64,000 nucleotides of DNA from UBA1876 sp003446665 (lineage in GTDB: Bacteria; Synergistota; Synergistia; Synergistales; Thermovirgaceae), in contig CP159918.1 in the NCBI GenBank assembly GCA_040616305.1, positions 1 to 64,000 of the forward strand, read 5' to 3'. Below the pieces are notes generated by a model. That model had not been told where the DNA came from. It saw only the letters and a list, made by a program, of their open reading frames with translations, and searched no databases. Of the stretch, positions 17,815 to 25,052 are shown one piece after another (position 1 is the stretch's first letter; the number at the start of each line of letters is the position of its first letter). The position numbers were made by a program, and so were the translations under genes.

Positions 17815-18792
17815 GTGATAGCCTTGCGGTTTTTGAAAGCTCTTCGAAACAGGTTGAGGAAAAGACGCCTCCTGGCGTCAAGGAAGGTTTCGGGAATCAG
17901 AGGTCCCCGCCGTCTTAGGGCAACGAGAGGCGAAAGTCCGGTCTTCCGATTTGAAGCGTACAGGGGGATGGGGGTTTTCGAGAGCCTTTCGGAAAACTGG
18001 GACAGGATCACAGACGATGTCTTCAAGACCGGCGGCAGGGTGCTGGTTAAGGTGAACCTGAACTCTTCAGATCCCTACCCAGCCTCGACATGCCCGAGGG
18101 CGATGGCCGCCTTTTTGGACCTTTTGAAATTTAAGGGGTTCACCGATCTTGCAGTGGGGGACTGCTCGGGAATTCGTGATCTGCCGACACGAAAAGTGGC
18201 GAAGGAAACGGGCCTTCTGGACGCCATAGAGGGGAAGGCTGAATTTTTTGCCTTTGAAGAGGGACGGTGGTTCAGTGTTGACATTCCGGGCCGCTATCTC
18301 AAGGAGGTAACCCTGCCTGAAGCGGTTTTCGAGTCAAACGTGATAATCTCTTTCGCCAATATCAAGTCCCACGCCCTGGCGGATTTTTCCCTTTCCATGA
18401 AGCTGGCCGTGGGGTTCATGCACCCGGCGGAGCGCTTTGCCCTTCACGAGGACCATCTGCAGGAAAAATGCGTTGAATTGTCATTGGCGGTGATGCCTGA
18501 CCTGGTGGTCATCGACGGGCGGACAGCCATGGTGACGGGCGGGCCCTACGAAGGAAAGACGGCGGATCTTGCGGTTTTTCTGGTCGGACGGGACCCTTTC
18601 TGCGTGGATCTCGCCGCCTACAGAGAACTGGAAACGGCACGCCGCAGTCTGGCAGACCCCGGAAACTATACACGGGACCCCTTCGGGATGAGGCAGTTTT
18701 CCCATGCCGTTGAAATCGGCCTGGGTCAGGCGGTTTTGCCGGAGATAGTCCATATTGGCGGGCATACAATGGAAGAAGAGAAAACGCCTTGA
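17815..18792 (+). CDS. DUF362-domain protein in the RiPP cluster
   Basis: The 325-residue product is a DUF362 protein: the domain starts with GGRVLVKVNLNSS at about residue 80, continues with SNVIISFANIKSHALADFSLSMK and ends with HIGGHTMEE. Some members carry extra ferredoxin domains; this one has none. The biochemical function of DUF362 is not firmly established. The N-terminal 35 residues are strongly basic and may not all be translated. GTG at 17815 has AGAGAGG two bases upstream, so the start is uncertain. The stop overlaps the TTG of the radical SAM gene, indicating that the two proteins are made together. Confidence 0.75.
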   Translation: MIALRFLKALRNRLRKRRLLASRKVSGIRGPRRLRATRGESPVFRFEAYRGMGVFESLSENWDRITDDVFKTGGRVLVKVNLNSSDPYPASTCPRAMAAFLDLLKFKGFTDLAVGDCSGIRDLPTRKVAKETGLLDAIEGKAEFFAFEEGRWFSVDIPGRYLKEVTLPEAVFESNVIISFANIKSHALADFSLSMKLAVGFMHPAERFALHEDHLQEKCVELSLAVMPDLVVIDGRTAMVTGGPYEGKTADLAVFLVGRDPFCVDLAAYRELETARRSLADPGNYTRDPFGMRQFSHAVEIGLGQAVLPEIVHIGGHTMEEEKTP

Positions 18793-20201
18793 AGGTCCTT
18801 TTTATCCTTCCCTTTCACGATGACTGGAACCGTCTTGAAACCACCTGGACACCGCTGGCCGCTCCTTCTGTGGCTGCAGTCCTGAGTGAAAAGGGCCATC
18901 AGGCGGCGATTTTCGACAGGTTTGCCATGCTTCGCAGGGTGGGCTACGATGAAAAGGCCGTTGACGAGGCGATGACGGAAAAGATCCGGTCTTTCGCGCC
19001 GGATCTGATTATCTGTGAAACCGTGCCGGAATCCATATGGGATACAGTTGACTGCGCGAAACTGGTCAAGCGTAAATGGGATGGTCTGGCGGCAGCCACG
19101 GGCCCCCACGGGAGCACCCTTCCCCGTGAGACCCTTGAAAGGATCCCTGAACTGGACGCCGTCATCGAGGGCGAGCCTGAAATCCCGATCGGGATGCTGG
19201 CCGACGGCGTCCCCACGGAAGCCATTCCAGGTCTTTGGACAAGGTCCGGCGGGACTCCTGCAAGACCCGTTACCTGTGACCTGAATGCTCTTCCCTTTCC
19301 CGCTTTTGACCTCCTGGATCTGTCATTTTACACGCGAAGGTCACTGAGGACGGTCCGGGGACATTACCTCTCGACGCTGACATTGATGACGTCCCGGGGA
19401 TGTACCGGGCGGTGTTTCTTCTGCTCTGAGTCGCTGGAGCTTGGCGCGGGGCTGCGATTCCGGAGCGTAGACCGTTCCGTGGAAGACGTCCAATGGGCCA
19501 TAATCGACTTTGGAGTGGAGGGGATCTACTTCAGGGATTGTGATTTCCTCGCAGACAAAGAGCGGGGGGAAAAAATATGCGAAGCCTTTATACAAAGGGG
19601 GATCAACAGGAAGATCAAGTGGGCGGTGCAGGTCCGTTCCGACCACGTGGACAGTGAAACGGCATCCTTGATGAAACGGGCCGGATGCGTTTTTGCGGAG
19701 CTGGGTGTGGAGGGAGTGAGGCAGGAGGAACTGGACACCTTGGGGAAGGGAATAAAGACAGAGGACAGCGCCAGGGCATTGCAAATCTTCCGGAATGCGG
19801 GAATCAAGACTCATGCCTATCTTCTGGGATGCCTTCCGGGTGAAAGGCTTGAGCATCTTGAGGAAAAACTTGACTGGGTGCGCCGCGTCAAGCCGGACAG
19901 TTTCTTTATAGGCCGGCTCAGGGTCTATCCAGGGACTGCCCTCTATGCGCGGCTCGGTGATTCTTTCTTCGAGGACCAGCCCTGGGAACGGCACCTGGTG
20001 GATGCCTACTTCAGGCGTTGTTTTTCGGATGTTCCGGAGGAAAAAAGGCGAGAGTGGTTTCTCTCCGTCTACAACCCTGTGAGATTCAAGGGACACCTTT
20101 CTTTGGTCGTACGTTCAAACGGTCCTCTTCGCTTCGCCATGGCGGCATGGCAATATTTGCAGCATAAGAGTAACATGCCTGTATTATCGAGAGATAAATA
20201 A
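18789..20201 (+). CDS. B12-binding-type radical SAM enzyme in the RiPP cluster
   Basis: The 470-residue product has an N-terminal cobalamin-binding-like domain (about residues 1-150, starting MKVLFILPFHDD). A radical SAM core follows with the [4Fe-4S] motif C205-x3-C209-x2-C212 (GCTGRCFFCSE). The SAM-contacting region EGIYFRDCDFL and the GxLPGE-like YLLGCLPGE are present. It lacks a classic RiPP SPASM extension. B12 radical SAM enzymes often perform methylations or other C-C bond reactions, so peptide tailoring is plausible but unproven. It starts with TTG in a TTGA overlap with DUF362. Confidence 0.85.
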   Translation: MKVLFILPFHDDWNRLETTWTPLAAPSVAAVLSEKGHQAAIFDRFAMLRRVGYDEKAVDEAMTEKIRSFAPDLIICETVPESIWDTVDCAKLVKRKWDGLAAATGPHGSTLPRETLERIPELDAVIEGEPEIPIGMLADGVPTEAIPGLWTRSGGTPARPVTCDLNALPFPAFDLLDLSFYTRRSLRTVRGHYLSTLTLMTSRGCTGRCFFCSESLELGAGLRFRSVDRSVEDVQWAIIDFGVEGIYFRDCDFLADKERGEKICEAFIQRGINRKIKWAVQVRSDHVDSETASLMKRAGCVFAELGVEGVRQEELDTLGKGIKTEDSARALQIFRNAGIKTHAYLLGCLPGERLEHLEEKLDWVRRVKPDSFFIGRLRVYPGTALYARLGDSFFEDQPWERHLVDAYFRRCFSDVPEEKRREWFLSVYNPVRFKGHLSLVVRSNGPLRFAMAAWQYLQHKSNMPVLSRDK

Positions 20202-20293
20202 GAAAAAGCAGGATTGTTGTCTTCAGGGTATCGACAGGGTCTTGTGACCCTAAAAAGAGTTTACACTATCTGGCCATCTGATCCAGCCGTTTG

Positions 20294-20344
20294 CTAGATG
20301 AGTATCCCATAACAGGTAATTGTCGAGGTGGAATAGTTTTTCAT
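20294..20344 (-). CDS. Remnant-like precursor copy (16 codons)
   Basis: A start ATG lies five bases after AGGAG and opens a peptide of 16 residues, MKNYSTSTITCYGILI. It shares the M-K-x-Y opening of the array members but has lost the Pro of the YxxPxL motif and stops early. It is the last member of the minus-strand array, next to the radical SAM gene. It may be a decayed copy; translation is uncertain. Confidence 0.3.
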   Translation of the reverse strand: MKNYSTSTITCYGILI

Positions 20345-20498
20345 TTACTCTCCTCTCGTCTTTAATATTTGCTTTTATCGACATGCAGATGACGCCGAAA
20401 AAGCACATTTTTCCTGTCTGACCAAGACAAGAGAAAACTACCGGAAATAGGATTTCGATTTCAGGCTGGGGTATCGCTTAAGTTCTGGGCACCCAAAA

Positions 20499-20549
20499 CT
20501 ACAAGGAAAACGCCTGCGGTGAGTACGGGTTTCTCATAAGCTTTTTCAT
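20499..20549 (-). CDS. Remnant-like precursor copy (16 codons)
   Basis: ATG with AGAGG 11 bases upstream opens MKKLMRNPYSPQAFSL. The MKK opening and a Y-S-P element recall the other array members, but no leader of normal length follows and the TAG comes after 16 codons. Probably a degenerate copy. Confidence 0.28.
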   Translation of the reverse strand: MKKLMRNPYSPQAFSL

Positions 20550-20612
20550 GGTAAAGGCGTCCTCTTGTTTGTAAAATTTGTCTGAACCAGCGGATTTGCT
20601 GATCGTGTTTTA

Positions 20613-20702
20613 CTAAGTATAGGCTCCGCTTGCTCCGTTGTAAGTATTCGCGGCAATGCTGCCGCTTGACGTCATTTCGGGTGAGGTATAGCTCTTTTTC
20701 AC
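20613..20702 (-). CDS. Candidate lasso-type RiPP precursor peptide 5 (29 residues)
   Basis: GTG start with AAAAAGGAGA eight bases upstream. The peptide begins MKKSYTSPEM and shows Y5-x2-P8-x-M10-x3-G14-S-I with T20 at the end of the predicted leader. The remaining nine residues, YNGASGAYT, would be the core. It contains no Asp or Glu, so it cannot form the usual lasso isopeptide ring. Its leader strongly resembles precursors 1 and 4. It may be modified differently or be a non-cyclised product. Confidence 0.68.
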   Translation of the reverse strand: MKKSYTSPEMTSSGSIAANTYNGASGAYT

Positions 20703-20769
20703 GCGGAGTGTCTCCTTTTTTGCAAACCTTCGGGAGAAAAAACTACTCAAGCCGGCACCTGAGAGATAA

Positions 20770-20862
20770 TCAAGTATCCGCCTGAGAGGGACTCAAGCCT
20801 CCGCTGCTTGCTGCAAGTGACATTCCTTCCGAAAGCAAAGGTTTTTGGTAAGATTTTTTCAC
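20770..20862 (-). CDS. Candidate lasso-type RiPP precursor peptide 4 (30 residues)
   Basis: GTG start with a perfect GGAGG nine bases upstream. The peptide begins MKKSYQKPLLSEG, with Y5-x2-P8-x-L10 and G13, followed by a Ser/Ala/Gly-rich segment and the end GGLSPSQADT. If Gly21 is the first core residue, Asp29 is core position 9, a standard lasso ring size (Gly1 to Asp9), with Thr as the only tail residue. The HPr-kinase-like protein of the cluster could act on such a C-terminal hydroxyl residue; this is speculation. Confidence 0.7.
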   Translation of the reverse strand: MKKSYQKPLLSEGMSLAASSGGLSPSQADT

Positions 20863-20997
20863 TCAGTTTCCCCTCCTTCAGGACGAACGAATTTACACTT
20901 TTGCACAACAGGGATAATGAGGACACAAAAATTCATTTTTATGCGATGGGGGTGCAAACGCTCCCTTGTCCCATGCATACAAGCATACTTTTGTACG

Positions 20998-21042
20998 TTA
21001 AATCCCATTAGAGAGTGCAAATCTTCTATAATACCTTTTCAC
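20998..21042 (-). CDS. Remnant-like precursor copy (14 codons)
   Basis: GTG with GAGG 10 bases upstream opens MKRYYRRFALSNGI. It aligns with precursor 4 (MKKSYQKPLLSEG): Y, the L-S-x-G element and spacing match, but Pro is replaced by Phe and a TAA follows immediately. This looks like a family member truncated by a stop codon. Confidence 0.33.
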   Translation of the reverse strand: MKRYYRRFALSNGI

Positions 21043-21138
21043 AGTTTACGAACCTCGGCGGCGTCGAAAGCAAGGAACATCTTGTTATTTGCTTTGGTTC
21101 TTTCCCGGTCTTGCCTCCAAAAGAAGGCCAGCTCTGCT

Positions 21139-21216
21139 CTACAGCTCTTGGGACGGGCCTGTGATTTCCGGAACTTCGTACTTTTCAATGACGGGAGTGT
21201 TGTACTGTTTTCTCAT
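21139..21216 (-). CDS. Candidate RiPP precursor peptide 3 (25 residues)
   Basis: First gene of the minus-strand array: ATG with GGGGAGGTG eight bases upstream and a strong promoter about 115 bases away. The peptide begins MRKQYNTPVIEKYEVP and keeps Y5-x2-P8-x-I10 (the RRE-binding signature), then ITG and a short end PSQEL. Only five or six residues follow the Thr, so a lasso fold is impossible; the product may be a small linear or cyclic peptide, or this may be a leader-only or truncated gene. Confidence 0.6.
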   Translation of the reverse strand: MRKQYNTPVIEKYEVPEITGPSQEL

Positions 21217-21329
21217 GCTGTACACCTCCCCGCTGATACTTGGGTTCCAAAAAAGTCACAGGAAACACGGATAAGAAAAAGCTGTTTACGCCGATGGATG
21301 GAAATGGCGGCCTGTGATATTGTATATTT

Positions 21330-21358
21330 ATTATTCCAAATCATCTTTACGTTGTCAA
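21330..21358 (-). promoter_or_regulatory. Strong promoter for the minus-strand precursor array
   Basis: On the minus strand a consensus -35 TTGACA (21353-21358) is followed after exactly 17 bases by AATAAT (21330-21335), five of six matches to the -10 consensus. It points into the array of small peptide genes at 21216-20294 and away from pqqD. This is among the best promoter matches in the window. Confidence 0.65.
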
Positions 21359-21449
21359 GAACTTGTAAGATAAAGAGGCAAAATATCGCAGGTCCTTTTG
21401 GCAGCCGGGATGAGAGGAAATCCGCGGGATATGGAGGGGAGCTTAAGAC

Positions 21450-21731
21450 ATGCATGAGGACATCCTTGTTCGAAACAGCAACCTGGTTTGGTCCGACCTG
21501 GAGGAAGATGCGGTGCTGCTGGATGCGGACGCCGGGACGTACTATACGCTGAACGAAGTGGCAGCCTCGATATGGGACAAGATTGATGGCAAACGCGCCA
21601 TCGGGGAGATCGTGGAGCTGATGCTCGAGGAATATGACGTGGAGAGGGCTACCCTTGAGAGGGATATAGAAGGCCTCGTGGCCGACCTTGAGGACAAGGG
21701 GCTCGTGGAGAGAAAAAAGGTGGAGGGCTGA
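21450..21731 (+). CDS. PqqD-family RiPP recognition element (lasso B1-like)
   Basis: The 93-residue product is a free-standing PqqD domain. The RRE fold is seen in VWSDLEEDAVLLDADAGTYY, TLNEVAASIWDKIDG and the helix EEYDVERATLERDIEGLVADLEDKGLV. In lasso systems such B1 proteins bind the leader peptide, at the YxxPxL element, and deliver it to the B2 peptidase. It lies right before the B2 gene with overlapping ribosome-binding context and behind the precursor array. The ATG has TGGAGGGGA nine bases upstream. Confidence 0.9.
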   Translation: MHEDILVRNSNLVWSDLEEDAVLLDADAGTYYTLNEVAASIWDKIDGKRAIGEIVELMLEEYDVERATLERDIEGLVADLEDKGLVERKKVEG

Positions 21732-21735
21732 TGAC

Positions 21736-22170
21736 GTGGCTGAGTACCGGGGGTTTCAGTTTCCCCGAGATTTGCCGCTGATCATGATGGCTTCCATTCA
21801 GGTCTTGCGGTATACCCTGGACCTTTGGGTTTTGAAAAAGCCCCTGCCGAAACTCCTGGACAAGATCGAAAAGAGAGCAGGGGGCCTCAGACGTCCGCCC
21901 GAGGAGAAGGAATTGGAGACGCTTCACAAGATCTGGCGGGCGTGCGGGTTTTTCCTCTGCCGGTGCTTCCGGTCGCACCGGCCCTGCCTGCGAAGGTCCC
22001 TGGTTCTTCACGCTTGGGCTCGCAAACGCGGCATCGACACCCGGTTTTACCTGGGCGTGAAAAAGGATGCCTCAATGTTGAAGGGCCACGCCTGGCTCAA
22101 GTTGTCGGGAGACCCTTTTCGCGAATCCCGGGAAAATATCCGGGAGTACAAGGTCATGCTGGAGGGGTGA
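21736..22170 (+). CDS. Lasso-type B2 transglutaminase-like leader peptidase
   Basis: The 144-residue protein matches the Transglut_core3 / lasso B2 family. The catalytic triad is visible: C84 in PCLRRSLVLHAWARKRGI, H118 in KGHAWLKLSG and D126 in GDPF. B2 enzymes cut the leader from the core, normally two residues after a conserved Thr. The GTG at 21736 follows TGGAGGGCTGATGAC and lies five bases after the PqqD stop. An upstream in-frame start at 21688 would overlap pqqD and is less likely. Confidence 0.9.
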   Translation: MAEYRGFQFPRDLPLIMMASIQVLRYTLDLWVLKKPLPKLLDKIEKRAGGLRRPPEEKELETLHKIWRACGFFLCRCFRSHRPCLRRSLVLHAWARKRGIDTRFYLGVKKDASMLKGHAWLKLSGDPFRESRENIREYKVMLEG

Positions 22171-22172
22171 CC

Positions 22173-23228
22173 GTGACTTCGGACATAAGTTTTGACGAAA
22201 CAAAAAAGGAATTTAACCTTCTCGGAACCGGGGTCCGGATGGCCTTCAGGCCCGCTTCATTGGCCAAGGAAATGGAAATGTGCCTCATGTATCCTCCTTC
22301 GACTGATTTCGGAGAGGGGATGACCCTGTTGGAGGCCGGTTTCGAGATAACCCCCGATACGAAAGACTTTTGCGGAATCAGAGAAGAGGAGACGGTTTCA
22401 GTCAAGGAAAGGAATCTGATCCTGAACGACAAGCACACCCTCCCTCTCGTTTACCGGTATGGGTCCTGGTCGAAAACCGTGGAACTGGAGAGTTTAGGAT
22501 GCGGTGTCTTCGATTTTGAGGCGGGCACGTACAGGGCCTTTTTCAACGGGGGGGAAAGCTCGCTGCCCGGCCGGGATTTTCACAGGAGTTACCTTTTCGG
22601 GAGCCTGTTTTTGTATTCTCTCTTTTTGTCGGCCGGAATTTACTCAATTCATGCCTCCTGCATACAGGTGGACGGAGCGGGGCTCGTCTTTACCGGTGAC
22701 TCCGGAAGCGGCAAGTCATCTTCGGCCTTTGCCCTCATGGAAAGAGGCTTCCCAGTTTTGTCCGATGAACGGGTCCTTCTCGGCCGGTGCGGCAGCGAGT
22801 ACAGAGCGGCTTCCCTTTGTGACGTCGTCAAGGTGTCGGAGGGTGCCGTTGAGAGGTTTTTTCCGCTCTTTCGCGAAAAGCCGGTTTTCCACAAAAGTGA
22901 CGATGACCAGTATTATCGTATTAGGGATTGCGGTTTTCGGCATCTTTCGGAGACTGACGTGGACGCCTTGTGCGTGCTGCAGCAGACGGGCAAACGGGAA
23001 AGTTCCTGGCGAAAAATCCCCCCTGCGCGAGCAGTCCGGCACCTTTTTCCGGTGACCATCAACTGCGACATTCCCAAGCTGGCAAAGGAAAAATTCTTCT
23101 TTCTCACGGATTTTCTGAAAATTGTGCCTTGTTACAAGATAGAGTTCGGAACCGACATGGATGGTTTCACAAAGGTTGTCAGGGAAATCGCCGGGGAAGC
23201 CGATACGTGGAGGAAGGAAAGCCGATGA
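22173..23228 (+). CDS. HPr-kinase/phosphorylase-like protein in the RiPP cluster
   Basis: The 351-residue product has a variable N-terminal half (about residues 1-155). An HprK-type P-loop GDSGSGKSSSAF follows at residue 175, then PVLSDERVLL, where the Walker-B-like Asp lies. Homologous kinases in paeninodin-type lasso clusters phosphorylate the C-terminal Ser of the precursor. Two of the strongest candidate precursors here end in Thr (precursors 4 and 5), which could be the acceptor. The GTG start follows GGAGGGG. The stop overlaps the following photolyase remnant by ATGA. Confidence 0.82.
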   Translation: MTSDISFDETKKEFNLLGTGVRMAFRPASLAKEMEMCLMYPPSTDFGEGMTLLEAGFEITPDTKDFCGIREEETVSVKERNLILNDKHTLPLVYRYGSWSKTVELESLGCGVFDFEAGTYRAFFNGGESSLPGRDFHRSYLFGSLFLYSLFLSAGIYSIHASCIQVDGAGLVFTGDSGSGKSSSAFALMERGFPVLSDERVLLGRCGSEYRAASLCDVVKVSEGAVERFFPLFREKPVFHKSDDDQYYRIRDCGFRHLSETDVDALCVLQQTGKRESSWRKIPPARAVRHLFPVTINCDIPKLAKEKFFFLTDFLKIVPCYKIEFGTDMDGFTKVVREIAGEADTWRKESR

Positions 23229-24191
23229 AAACGGACCGTCTTTTTGCACTGAACAGGGAACGCTTCGGCGAGGGGCCGGTGATCTACAGGATGAGCCGCG
23301 ACCAGCGCGCTCATGACAACTGGGCCCTGATCTTCGCCCGGGAGATGGCCGCCGACCGGGGCAGGCCACTTGGTGTTGTCTTTTGCCTGGTGCCGGAGTT
23401 TCTGGGAGCAGGGCGGCGCCAGTTCGCCTTCATGCTCGAGGGCCTTCCGGTTTTGCGGATGCAGCCGGACCGACATTCCCGATGGGGAGTCACCCGGAAG
23501 CCGTGCGGCCCTCCGGCGGCTTGACGTGTTCCTCCAGGATGGACTTGAACGTTTCCACACGGACCGTAACGACCCGCTGGCGGACGGACAGTCGGGCCTC
23601 TCTCCCTGGCTCCATTTCGGCCACCTGGCGCCCCAGCGGGCAGCTATGGAGGCCCTGAAAGCCGCCCCGGAAACGGAGGGGACAAAAGCCTTCATCGAGG
23701 AACTGGTGGTCAGGCGGGAGCTTTCGGACAACTTCTGTTTATACGGGGAGGATTACGACAGCGTCAAATCCTTCCCCGACTGGGCGAAAAAGACCCTTGA
23801 CGAGCACCGGAAAGACGAACGGGAACACCTTTACGACCTGAAGGAGTTTGAAGAGTCGAAGACACAGGATGAACTGTGGAATGCAGCCCAGACGGAAATG
23901 GTAAAAACGGGAAAGATGCACGGATACATGAGGATGTACTGGGCAAAGAAGATCCTGGAGTGGTCCCCTTCGCCCGAAAAGGCCATAAAAACGGCGATTC
24001 CTCTCAACGACAGGTATGAAATGGACGGGCGGGACCCGAACGGGTATGCCGGGATAGCCTGGAGCATCGGCGGCGTTCACGACAGAGCCTGGCCCGAAAG
24101 GCCGGTTTACGGGAAGATCCGTTACATGAACGCCGCCGGAAGCCGACGAAAATTCGATGTGGATGCCTACTTCAGGCGCTTCAGCCTGTAA
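23225..24191 (+). pseudogene. Class II CPD photolyase, internally deleted and frameshifted
   Basis: The N-terminal part (MKTDRLFALNRERFGEGPVIYRMSRDQRAHDN in segments, to FMLEGL) reads in one frame to a stop at 23524. The C-terminal catalytic/FAD region (RRLDVFLQDGL, RNDPLADGQSGLSPWLHFG, RRELSDNFCLY, GYMRMYWAKKILEW, NDRYEMDGRDPNGYAGIAWS) reads in another frame to 24191. Compared with class II photolyases of about 450 residues, roughly 110-120 residues between the N-terminal alpha/beta domain and the helical domain are missing, near 23460-23490. The enzyme would be inactive. It follows the RiPP kinase with an ATGA overlap. Confidence 0.85.
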
Positions 24192-24200
24192 GGTTCCTTT

Positions 24201-24869
24201 TTAGATTTCCGTCTTGAGTCCCCGGCTTTTGACCTTTGCCATGTAGCGTGAGACCTTGGGCCAGTAACGGCTCACGGCTCCGCCGTAGTAACGGCCCAGC
24301 GCGCGCTTGGTGTCGCCGTAGTAGTCGAGGTATCGTGAAAGCAGCAGCGTGCCGGCGGCGATGCCCTTTTCGGGGTTGTGCAGTTCTTCGGCCCTTGTGA
24401 TGCCGTTTGCCTTAAGCAGGTGTTCATGGACATGCCACGCTACCTGCATCACGCCCATGGCGCCGTACCCGCTTCTCGCATCGGGTCTGAAATGGCTTTC
24501 GGTGTTTGCCACCGCGACGGCAAGGCCGAGAGGTACTTTATATTTTTTGCTGTAATGCACGAAGGATACAGCCTGGCGCCAGATCTCCAAGGGTTCGAGG
24601 TCCTTGTTCTGCGACGCTATGTAGAGGGCTATTACGGCGGTGTTTTTCTGGTCCCGTCGTTGCCATCCCCAGATGCGGCGGATGTTGGAGGCCGGATTAT
24701 TCTGGGACCAGGCCAGAAGGTCTTTGGCTTCAAGTCCCATTTCCTCGAGAGTGGAGTGGACGGCATCGTCCAGTGAATCGAGCAGTATTGCGGTCTGTCT
24801 TTCCCTGGCTTGCCTTGCGAAAACGGCCGCCGGAGATAGCGTAAGGCTCTCGCCGGCTGTAACGGTCAA
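24201..24869 (-). CDS. Lytic transglycosylase (SLT domain), 5' end probably frameshifted
   Basis: This is a soluble-lytic-transglycosylase-type muramidase that cleaves peptidoglycan. The catalytic Glu is in ANTESHFRPDARSGYGAMGVMQV-like motifs (read in two parts, NTESHF and YGAMGVMQV), with AAGTLLLSRYLDYYGD and RYYGG downstream. The visible TTG at 24869 has no ribosome-binding site. In-frame codons upstream encode a signal-peptide-like segment (IKAVILASLACFILTVTA) without a normal start. An ATG at 24970 with AAAAAAAGGAGAA upstream would join this frame if one base were added to the A5 run complementary to 24958-24962. Confidence 0.82.
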   Translation of the reverse strand: MTVTAGESLTLSPAAVFARQARERQTAILLDSLDDAVHSTLEEMGLEAKDLLAWSQNNPASNIRRIWGWQRRDQKNTAVIALYIASQNKDLEPLEIWRQAVSFVHYSKKYKVPLGLAVAVANTESHFRPDARSGYGAMGVMQVAWHVHEHLLKANGITRAEELHNPEKGIAAGTLLLSRYLDYYGDTKRALGRYYGGAVSRYWPKVSRYMAKVKSRGLKTEI

Positions 24870-25052
24870 GATGAAACACGCGAGGCTTGCCAGAATGACT
24901 GCCTTGATAAGTTCTCTTATTTTGTAAAGGATCGGATGTTCCCTCCTCGTTACGTACTTTTTCCGGTCATTTCTCCTTTTTTTGAAAAGGCTTCAAGCTG
25001 GATTATGGATTATACATAAAAATCCGGAAGTTGCAAGAATCGTATACTATCG

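Noticed and set aside
17595..18026. 143-codon minus-strand protein
   Set aside because: Most of it is antisense to the DUF362 gene. Only its last 24 codons have a perfect ribosome-binding site and a precursor-like motif, so I kept just that part.
20845..21552. 235-codon plus-strand protein before pqqD
   Set aside because: No ribosome-binding site, runs through the minus-strand array and into pqqD in the wrong frame, and its composition is unlike the neighbours.
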